NCBI GenBank assembly: GCA_002452295.1
Contig: DKEX01000118.1
Coordinates: 253 to 12,532, forward strand
Direction of reading: 5' to 3'
DNA: 12,280 bases
Source: Firmicutes bacterium UBA6811
GTDB lineage: Bacteria > Bacillota > SHA-98 > UBA4971
Part shown: positions 1-5,710 of the stretch, in pieces
Position numbering within the stretch: the stretch's first letter is position 1
Layout: the number at the start of each line of letters is the position of its first letter
Made by a program: the position numbers and the translations under genes
Notes under the pieces: model-generated
The model's input: the letters and a program-made list of their open reading frames with translations, nothing else
Database searches by the model: none
What the model was told of the DNA's origin: nothing

Positions 1-2
1 CC

Positions 3-767
3 GGCACCGACGTGGCCAAGGAGGCTGCGGACATGGTGCTGGCGGACGACAACTTCGCCACAATCGTCGAGGCGGTCCGCCAGGGGAGGACCATCTTCGA
101 CAACATCAGGCGGTCCATCGCATATCTCATCTCGTGCAACATCGGCGAGATCGTCGCGATCTTCACAGCGATAGTGGCCGGCAGTTTCAGGCCGCTCACG
201 CCAATTCAGATACTCTGGGTGAACCTCGTCACCGACAGCCTTCCCGCGCTTGCTCTCGGCGTTGAGCGGCCCGACCCCGCCGTGATGCGACGCCCGCCGC
301 GAAGGCGCTCGGAGTCGGTATTCGGCGCGGGCGGCGCCCTCCGCATAGGGTTCTACGGGGCATTCATCGGCGGCATCACGCTTCTTGCGTTCTGGCTGGG
401 GGTGCGGGAGGACATCGGCACCGGTCGGGATCCGGTCCTTGCGGCGCGCACCATGGCCTTCGCCACCATGTCGCTCAGCCAGTTGTTCCATGCGTTCAAC
501 CTTCGGTCCACCATGCGATCCCTGTTCCAACTCGGTCTATTGACCAACAGGTACCTGGTGGGGGCGTGGACGGCCTCAACGGCGCTGCAGCTTGCGGTGC
601 TGATGGTGCCAGCGCTGCGTCCCGTGTTCGATACGGTCGCGCTCACCACGTCGGAATGGGCAACCGTCTGGGGGCTCTCGGCATCGACCATCGTGTTTGG
701 GGAGATCGTGAAGGCGGCCACGCGGTTACGTGCGAGGGCGCGCACTCGGAGCAGGTCGGCAGGGTAG
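3..767 (+). CDS. Cation-transporting P-type ATPase (Ca2+ type), 5'-truncated
   Basis: C-terminal part of a P2-type ATPase that would export a cation, probably Ca2+, across the cytoplasmic membrane. The reading frame is already open at base 3 (GTDVAKEAADMVL), the conserved end of the P domain, so the ATP-binding and phosphorylated-Asp domains lie upstream of the window. The transmembrane part follows. An M5-like helix carries SCNIGE, where the Asn and Glu match the site I residues Asn768 and Glu771 of SERCA. An M6-like helix carries NLVTDSLPALALG, where the Asn and Asp match the site II residues Asn796 and Asp800. In the M8-like stretch SLSQLFHAFN, Gln stands where SERCA has Glu908. About four more hydrophobic segments follow, then a basic tail rich in Arg. 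The gene ends with TAG and converges on the permease gene at 854, with 86 bases between and no clear terminator. The family call is firm; ion specificity is inferred from alignment by eye. Confidence 0.93.
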   Translation, partial: GTDVAKEAADMVLADDNFATIVEAVRQGRTIFDNIRRSIAYLISCNIGEIVAIFTAIVAGSFRPLTPIQILWVNLVTDSLPALALGVERPDPAVMRRPPRRRSESVFGAGGALRIGFYGAFIGGITLLAFWLGVREDIGTGRDPVLAARTMAFATMSLSQLFHAFNLRSTMRSLFQLGLLTNRYLVGAWTASTALQLAVLMVPALRPVFDTVALTTSEWATVWGLSASTIVFGEIVKAATRLRARARTRSRSAG

Positions 768-853
768 ACCCGAAGCGGCGGAGCACGAACAAGAGCGGCA
801 GAACGCAGGGTCGGCGCCTCCCGTAAGAGTGGCGGTGATCTGTGAGCTTACGC

Positions 854-1747
854 CTAGCGCTTGAGCCTTGGGTCCAGCGCGTCGCGCAGGCCGTCGCCGA
901 ACAGGTTGAACCCCATGACGAGGAGCACGATGGCTATGCCGGGGAACGCAGTCACCCACGGCGCGATGCGCAGGAAGGCCCGCCCGCCGCTCAGCATCGC
1001 GCCCCACTCCGGGGCGGGGGGCTGGGCCCCCAGGCCCAGGAAGCTGAGGCCTGCGGCGTCCAGGATGGCAGTGGCGATACCGAGGGTTGCCTGCACGATG
1101 AGCGGCGCCATGCAGTTGGGGAGCACGTGCCTGAAGATGATCCGCGCGTCACTGGCGCCCAGCGCCCTCGCGGCCTCCACGTACTCGTTGGACTTCACCT
1201 GCAGGGTTGAAGACCGCACTATGCGGGCGAACACGGGGATTGACACGATACCGATGGCTATCATGGCGTTGCCGAGCGACGGGCCCATGACCGCCACGAT
1301 GCCGATTGCCAGGAGCACGCTGGGAAAGGCGAGCATAACGTCCATGACCCGCATGATGAAGTTGTCCGGCAGCCCGCCGTAATAGCCCGCCACGATCCCG
1401 AGGACCGCCCCCGCGGCGAGCGCCAGGGCCACCGCAAGTATTCCTACCTGCAATGACACCCTCGCCCCGTAGATCATGCGGCTCAGTATGTCCCGCCCGA
1501 GGTCGTCGGTGCCCAGCCAGTGAGCGGCTGATGGCGGCGAAAGCCGGTCTCCCAGGCTCGGCGCAAGAGGATCGTACGGCGCGATGAGCGGGGCTGCGAC
1601 GGCGACGATCGCCAGCACCAGCACCAGCACGCCGCCGGCGACGGCCGAACGGTTCCGCAGGAGCCTCCGCCACGCATCGCGCCAGAGGCTCGCTCCACGC
1701 ACTTCAACTCCAACGCGGCCTTCAAGAGTGCCTTCTACTGCGGTCAA
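854..1747 (-). CDS. Peptide-type ABC transporter permease, DppC/OppC family
   Basis: Inner-membrane subunit of a dipeptide/oligopeptide (or nickel/opine-like) ABC importer. The 297-residue product has the family layout: a short cytoplasmic N-terminus, a first membrane helix after WRRLLRNRSAVAGG, the periplasmic-loop motif HWLGTDDLGRDILSRMIYGA, and a block of membrane helices. The EAA loop that contacts the ATPase reads EYVEAARALGASDARIIFRHV, with its usual following LPN. Length is normal for the family. The start is uncertain: TTG at 1747 is preceded by GGAGAGG only at a long 14-base spacing, whereas GTG at 1702 has GGAG five bases upstream and would give 282 residues. It is last in the minus-strand operon, 166 bases after the DppB-like gene, a wider gap than is usual for this pair. 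No DppD/DppF ATPase gene follows. Confidence 0.93.
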   Translation of the reverse strand: MTAVEGTLEGRVGVEVRGASLWRDAWRRLLRNRSAVAGGVLVLVLAIVAVAAPLIAPYDPLAPSLGDRLSPPSAAHWLGTDDLGRDILSRMIYGARVSLQVGILAVALALAAGAVLGIVAGYYGGLPDNFIMRVMDVMLAFPSVLLAIGIVAVMGPSLGNAMIAIGIVSIPVFARIVRSSTLQVKSNEYVEAARALGASDARIIFRHVLPNCMAPLIVQATLGIATAILDAAGLSFLGLGAQPPAPEWGAMLSGGRAFLRIAPWVTAFPGIAIVLLVMGFNLFGDGLRDALDPRLKR

Positions 1748-1796
1748 TGCTCGCTTCTCATCCTCTCCGGCAACATTCCCTGCTGCAACCTGACCT

Positions 1797-1808
1797 GGTC
1801 TTAAGACC
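1797..1808. repeat. 12-bp perfect palindrome in the permease-permease gap
   Basis: GGTCTTAAGACC is its own reverse complement. It lies in the 166-base space between the two minus-strand permease genes, about 50 bases upstream of the TTG start of the second one. It could be a protein-binding site or an RNA hairpin, but nothing else in the sequence supports either. The rest of the gap is GC-rich, with only short imperfect inverted repeats. Confidence 0.4.
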
Positions 1809-1913
1809 CTGTCGTCCCATCACCTGCGCAGCCGTGCTTGCAGCGGCGCCCCCGCCCGCGCCTGCGTCCCCAGCGGCAGGATCGCGCGGGGCAGGCATGC
1901 CCATCTGCACCCA

Positions 1914-2918
1914 TCAGTCATAATGGATCCTCGGGTCGAGATAGGCGTAGGTGACGTCAACCACGAGGTTGATGAACACGAACACGCACGAGATGAGCAG
2001 GATCGACCCCTGCAGCACCGGGAAGTCCCTGTTCATGATGGCGTCGAAGGCCAGCCTCCCAACGCCGGGCCACGAGAAGATGGTCTCTGTCATCACGGCC
2101 CCGCCAAGCAGGAACCCGAACTGCAGCCCCATCACGGTGACCACCGGTATCAGGGCGTTCTTGAGGCCGTGCTTGATGATGACGATGCGCTCGGCAAGCC
2201 CCTTGGCGTGCGCGGTGCGGATGTAGTCCTGGTGCATCACCTCGAGCATGCTGGACCGGGTCATCCTCGCGATTACGGCCATGGGGATCGTTCCCAGGGC
2301 AAGCCCAGGAAGCACCAGGTGGGCCAGGCTGTTCTTCAGCGCCGCGAGGTTGCCTGTGAGAACGCTGTCGAGCACGAACAGCCCCGTGATGGTCCGGAGG
2401 TCAATGGTCACGTTCAGACGGGCCGACATCGGGAACCACCCGAGCTCCAGGGCGAACAGCCACAGAAGCATGAGCCCCAGCCAGAATATGGGCATCGACA
2501 CCCCGAGGAGCGCCACGAACATGCTGGCGTGGTCGAAGATGGAGTACTGGCGCGTCGCTGAGATTATCCCGGCAGGCACGCCGATGAGCGTCGCGATGAT
2601 CATCGCGGCCACCGCAAGCTCGATGGTCGCCGGGAACCTCGCGGCAAGCTCCCGCGAAACCCTGGTGTTGCTGACGACCGACCGGCCCAGGTCCCCCTTG
2701 AGAAGGCGCCCGATGAACCGGAGATACTGCACGTACAGGGGATCGTTCAGGCCGAGCTGCTCCCGCACCTGCTCAAGCGCCTCAGGCGTGGCCCTCTCGC
2801 CCAGGATCACCCTGGCAGGGTCCCCCGGGATCAGGTGCAGGAACATGAACACCACTATGGTGACTCCAAGCAGTATCGGTATGGTTGCGATCAAACGGCG
2901 CAGCACGTACTGGGACAA
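1914..2918 (-). CDS. Peptide-type ABC transporter permease, DppB/OppB family
   Basis: Inner-membrane subunit that pairs with the DppC-like permease. It opens with the family signature YVLRRLIATIPILLGVTIVVF as helix 1. It then has the periplasmic-loop motif FLHLIPGDPAR, the conserved GLNDPLYVQY and GDLGRS region, further helices, and the EAA loop YIRTAHAKGLAERIVIIKH followed by GLKNALIPVVT. The C-terminus DPRIHYD is typical. I place the start at TTG 2918 because GGGGAGG (2934-2928) lies nine bases upstream and the product then begins just before helix 1 (334 residues). An upstream in-frame start at 2978 would add 20 basic, low-complexity residues without a good ribosome site. It is the second gene of the minus-strand operon, about 190 bases after the binding-protein gene. 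The substrate cannot be read from permeases alone. Confidence 0.94.
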   Translation of the reverse strand: MSQYVLRRLIATIPILLGVTIVVFMFLHLIPGDPARVILGERATPEALEQVREQLGLNDPLYVQYLRFIGRLLKGDLGRSVVSNTRVSRELAARFPATIELAVAAMIIATLIGVPAGIISATRQYSIFDHASMFVALLGVSMPIFWLGLMLLWLFALELGWFPMSARLNVTIDLRTITGLFVLDSVLTGNLAALKNSLAHLVLPGLALGTIPMAVIARMTRSSMLEVMHQDYIRTAHAKGLAERIVIIKHGLKNALIPVVTVMGLQFGFLLGGAVMTETIFSWPGVGRLAFDAIMNRDFPVLQGSILLISCVFVFINLVVDVTYAYLDPRIHYD

Positions 2919-3073
2919 ATGCCCCTGCCTCCCCGAGCGGCCGGGGAGCCCGCGCAGCCGCGCCGGCAGGGCGAGCAACTCGATGCGTCCGAGTGCCCCT
3001 CAATGTGGCTCGATGCGGCTGCGCGCGTCGGCGGACCTTCGCCGGCCGGGCTTCCGACCGAAGTTACCTGCCT

Positions 3074-3109
3074 GGCCAGGACTGGTCCGAGCTACCCGGT
3101 CACCTGGCC
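3074..3109 (-). other. Inverted repeat across the stop of the peptide-binding protein gene
   Basis: GGCCAGG (3074-3080) and CCTGGCC (3103-3109) can form a 7-bp stem with a 22-base loop in the minus-strand mRNA. The upstream arm overlaps the last base of the TAG stop codon (3109-3111). No T-run follows, so a classical terminator is unlikely. An intercistronic hairpin that protects the binding-protein part of the mRNA is a plausible role, because binding proteins are usually needed in excess over permeases. The rest of the 190-base gap to the next gene holds only short GC palindromes. Confidence 0.4.
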
Positions 3110-4698
3110 TACTTGTTTATCCAGACGTTCCTGAAGCTCTCCGACTGGGTCGGATGCGGGATGTACCCCTCAACCGACTTCTTCGCACAGAGGGGCGGCG
3201 TCGAGTGTACCAGCGGCACCCACGGGCAGTCATCGTGTATGAGCTGCTGGACCTCCTCGTAGAGCTTCGTTCTTGTCGCAACGTCCGAGACCGTCTGGGC
3301 CTTCACCAGCAGTTCGTCCACCTTGGGGTTCTTGTAGAACGAGTAGTTGCTGGCTCTGCCGGGCACGGCGTTGCTTCCCGAGAACAGCACGTAGATGAAG
3401 TTGTCCGGGTCGCCGTTGTCGCCTATCCACCCGATGAGGCACATATCGTGCTCGCCGTATGCGATCTTATCCAGGTAGGTCGCCCAGTCGTACGACACGA
3501 TCTTGGCCTTGATGCCGACCCCAGCCAGGTCCGCCTGGATCGCCTCGGCGATCTTCTGCGGCTGCTGCATGTACGGCCTCGGCACAGGCATGGCCCACAG
3601 GGTGGTCTCGAACCCGTTCGGGTAATTCGCCTCCGCCAGCAACTTCCTGGCCTGCGCCGGGTCGTACTGGTAGTCCTTCACCTTGTCGTTGTAGCCCCAC
3701 AGCGACGGCGGCATGGGGTTCTTGGCGACCTCGGCGAGCCCGGCGAAAAACGCCTTGATGATGGCGGGCTTGTTGATGGCGTACGCTATTGCCTTGCGTA
3801 CCCTGATGTCATTGAACGGCTTCTTCTCCATGTTCAGCGACATGTAGCCCACGTTGAAGCTGGGCCGCAAGATCACCTTGAGGGCCTTGTTCTTCTCGGC
3901 GATCTTTACGTCGTCAGGGCTCATCCCGTCCATTATGTCGATGGACCCCGACTCGAGTTCCATGAACCGTGCCGAGTTGTCAGGGATGGACCTGAATATG
4001 ACCTTGTCGAGGCAAGGTTTTCCGCCCCAGTAAGCGTCGTTTCGCTCGATGATGATCTTGTCGCCGTGGTCCCACTTCACGAACTTGAACGGGCCGGTGC
4101 CTACCGGGTGGTTGCCCACGTCGGCCCCGTACTTCTTGATGGCTGCGGGGCTCGCGATGGCGAAGGGGGTCATGGCGAGGTTGGCGAGGAACGGCGCGAG
4201 GGGCCTCTCCAGCACGAACCTGACGGTGTAGTCGTCGACGACGTCCACCGACTTGATGAGGTCGGTCTCGCCCTGCACGAACATGTACGAGTAGTACTCG
4301 AAGGCACCCTGATGATAGGGGTTTTTCGGATCCTTCCAGCGCTCGAAGTTGAACTTCACGGCCTCGGCGTTAAACGGGGTTTCGTCATGGAACTTGACGC
4401 CTTGCCTCAGCTTGAACGTCCACACTTTCTCGTCCTTGGACGCGCTCCACGAGACCGCCAGGGCGGGCTCGACTGACGTATTCTTTTCGTTGTACTGAAG
4501 TAGCCCGTCGAAGACCTGTCTCGTCACAATGAGGGACTCGCCGTCTGTCACGTTGATCGGGTCCAGGGACACCGAGTCGGCGCCGCGCCCGTAGACGAGG
4601 GTGCCGCCATACTTGGGCGATTCGGCAGACCCGACGCCGGCTGCCAGAAGTAGCACGAGGATAATTCCCGCGATGGCCAGCGCGCTTCTACGATACAC
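3109..4698 (-). CDS. Peptide ABC transporter substrate-binding protein (SBP_bac_5, DppA-like)
   Basis: Extracytoplasmic receptor that delivers peptides (or a similar solute) to the two permeases downstream. Residues 1-25 form a Sec signal peptide (MYRR, hydrophobic core, probable cleavage after VGSA). No lipobox Cys is present, so the protein is not a standard lipoprotein. The family-5 domain fills the rest: YGGTLVYG near 30, GVKFHDETPFNAEAVKFNFER near 100-120, HPVGTGPFKFVKWDHG near 197-212, RVRKAIAYAINK near 299-310, and GWIGDNGDPDN at 423-433. That last motif closely matches the GWTGDNGDPDN segment of E. coli DppA, which supplies the Asp that binds the peptide amino group. Length (529) is normal. 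The start is GTG at 4698 with AAAGGAG (4714-4708) nine bases upstream. It is first in its operon and probably the most expressed gene. A dipeptide substrate is likely but not proven. Confidence 0.95.
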   Translation of the reverse strand: MYRRSALAIAGIILVLLLAAGVGSAESPKYGGTLVYGRGADSVSLDPINVTDGESLIVTRQVFDGLLQYNEKNTSVEPALAVSWSASKDEKVWTFKLRQGVKFHDETPFNAEAVKFNFERWKDPKNPYHQGAFEYYSYMFVQGETDLIKSVDVVDDYTVRFVLERPLAPFLANLAMTPFAIASPAAIKKYGADVGNHPVGTGPFKFVKWDHGDKIIIERNDAYWGGKPCLDKVIFRSIPDNSARFMELESGSIDIMDGMSPDDVKIAEKNKALKVILRPSFNVGYMSLNMEKKPFNDIRVRKAIAYAINKPAIIKAFFAGLAEVAKNPMPPSLWGYNDKVKDYQYDPAQARKLLAEANYPNGFETTLWAMPVPRPYMQQPQKIAEAIQADLAGVGIKAKIVSYDWATYLDKIAYGEHDMCLIGWIGDNGDPDNFIYVLFSGSNAVPGRASNYSFYKNPKVDELLVKAQTVSDVATRTKLYEEVQQLIHDDCPWVPLVHSTPPLCAKKSVEGYIPHPTQSESFRNVWINK

Positions 4699-5062
4699 TT
4701 CTCCTCACTCCTTTAACGTGGCTACTGCCACTCGTCTTGCCCGCTCGGCCCCGGCGGGCTCGATTTTGTCGATTTCGCCACGGCCGCGCAAAGTCCTCCC
4801 CCACGGCGGCAAGAATTTGCTGGAAAGGAGGCCCATTGAGCTCTTTCAGCGTCACCGGGGTGCCGGAAGTGGAATTGCAGATTCACTTGCATTTGCGGCC
4901 ACGGGCGAGTAGAATAAAATCAGCCCGACTTGTTCAGGTCCTTCGTGTATACTCGAGGCCGGCCGCGGGCCAGGGGGCGAGTAAACGAGATAAACGCCCT
5001 GGGGTACAACGGGTTATCTGAGCAAGGGTGCCATTACCACAAAGCGAGGGGATCTATCCAGT
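4699..5062. promoter_or_regulatory. Divergent intergenic region with weak promoter candidates
   Basis: This 364-base gap separates the minus-strand peptide importer from the plus-strand zinc-ribbon gene. For the minus strand the best match I see is TTGCGC (complement of 4786-4791), 17 bases, then CAAAAT (complement of 4763-4768). For the plus strand it is TTGCAT (4888-4893), 16 bases, then TAGAAT (4910-4915); a TATACT at 4948-4953 lacks a well-spaced -35 box. The zinc-ribbon leader can form a small hairpin from AGATAA (4988-4993) and TTATCT (5014-5019). The start-proximal leader of the minus-strand gene contains a GCCCGC/GCGGGC inverted repeat near 4740-4759. All are consensus matches by eye. 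Confidence 0.3.
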
Positions 5063-5353
5063 ATGGAGTTCAAGGACAAGGTGTTAACGTGTCGCGACTG
5101 TGGTGCGGAGTTCATCTTCACCGCAGGTGAGCAGGAGTTCTACGCAGAGAAGGGGTTCGAGCACGAGCCCGTCCGCTGCAAAGACTGCCGCACATCCCGC
5201 AAGCGTCAGCGCAATGACGGCCCGAAGGAGATGTATACGGTCATCTGCTCATCTTGCGGCAAGGAAGCTCAGGTCCCGTTCAAGCCCCGCGAAGACCGGC
5301 CGGTATACTGCCGGGAGTGCTTCGAGGCGCACAGGAACTACCGGGGAGCCTAG
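5063..5353 (+). CDS. Small double zinc-ribbon protein (zf-trcl plus CxxC-x17-CxxC)
   Basis: A 96-residue cytoplasmic protein with no signal or membrane segment. Two four-cysteine modules are visible. The first, residues 10-42, is CRDC, 25 residues, CKDC, with the pattern of the probable zinc-ribbon domain Pfam calls zf-trcl (AEFIFTAGEQEFYAEKGF between the knuckles). The second, about 62-86, is CSSC, exactly 17 residues, CREC, which fits the CxxC-x17-CxxC module; RPVYCRECF is typical. A basic stretch, RTSRKRQR, joins them and could touch nucleic acid. Each module should bind one zinc ion. The function of such proteins is not established, and nucleic-acid or protein binding is an inference. The start is ATG 5063, with a purine-rich GAGGGGA about ten bases upstream. 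It appears monocistronic, with an intrinsic terminator downstream at 5514-5537. Confidence 0.9.
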   Translation: MEFKDKVLTCRDCGAEFIFTAGEQEFYAEKGFEHEPVRCKDCRTSRKRQRNDGPKEMYTVICSSCGKEAQVPFKPREDRPVYCRECFEAHRNYRGA

Positions 5354-5381
5354 TCGGCTGGTAAGCTTCGGCTGGTAAGCT
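5354..5381 (+). repeat. Perfect 14-bp tandem direct repeat
   Basis: TCGGCTGGTAAGCT occurs twice back to back (5354-5367 and 5368-5381), starting at the base after the TAG stop of the zinc-ribbon gene. Two exact copies with no spacer suggest a recent slippage duplication, or a site read as a dimer. After it, up to the terminator, the sequence is GC-rich with no gene I can support. Confidence 0.8.
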
Positions 5382-5513
5382 GATCGAGGTGGTCGTCAAC
5401 GGCAGACGGGCGGCGCAGGGGCGCGCGGAGGTCGCGCATGCACCCCCGGGTTTGCCGGGCCAAGACATCGGAGGGCGTCGTCCGCGGCGTTTTTAGTGAC
5501 GCTATCTGAGGTA

Positions 5514-5540
5514 GCGCGGCCGTAAGGCCGCGCTTTTCCT
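5514..5540 (+). terminator. Strong intrinsic terminator
   Basis: GCGCGGCC (5514-5521), a GTAA tetraloop, and GGCCGCGC (5526-5533) form a perfect 8-bp GC stem, followed directly by TTTTCCTT. This is a textbook Rho-independent terminator for plus-strand transcription, presumably of the zinc-ribbon gene, whose stop codon lies 160 bases upstream. A competing stem, CGCTA (5500-5504) with TAGCG (5512-5516), shares three bases with its left arm. Confidence 0.88.
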
Positions 5541-5541
5541 T

Positions 5542-5582
5542 GCCCGGGGCCGGGCTTCGGCGTTCCGGGCGCACATGCCCGG
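5542..5582. repeat. GC-rich hairpin cluster between terminator and hydrolase gene
   Basis: GCCCGG (5542-5547) with CCGGGC (5550-5555), and CCGGGC (5565-5570) with GCCCGG (5577-5582) around a 6-base loop, are short inverted repeats built from the same six-base word. The second is the better hairpin (6 bp). They lie in the upstream region of the hydrolase gene, for which I see no convincing promoter between 5541 and 5710. A role in the leader RNA is possible but unsupported. Confidence 0.35.
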
Positions 5583-5710
5583 GAATGTTCACCGGCTCCG
5601 CGCGTTATGCATTGTAGTGGCAACTGACACCGGGGGATTACTCTTGGGCGTTCCGAAAGCAGGCCATGGCGACGGGCACTCGAGGCCCGAGGCAGGTGGA
5701 GCGTGATCCG

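Noticed and set aside
768..853. A shared bidirectional terminator between the convergent P-type ATPase and permease genes
   Set aside because: No stem followed by a T-run is visible on either strand in these 86 bases.
2248..4476. A 742-codon open frame on the plus strand, opposite the peptide-binding protein gene
   Set aside because: It is the antisense of two clearly recognisable genes, has a low-complexity composition rich in Arg, Val, Leu and His, and matches no family. High GC content removes stop codons in shadow frames.
4930..4953. TTGTTC and TATACT as a sigma-A promoter for the zinc-ribbon gene
   Set aside because: The spacing is only 12 bases, too short for sigma-A; the pair at 4888-4915 is better, though still weak.
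4836..5021. A 61-codon frame starting at TTG 4836 just after AAAGGAGG
   Set aside because: The ribosome-site match is striking, but spacing is only four bases to a TTG, the product shows no recognisable motif, and the frame runs over the likely promoter of the zinc-ribbon gene. A short peptide cannot be fully excluded.
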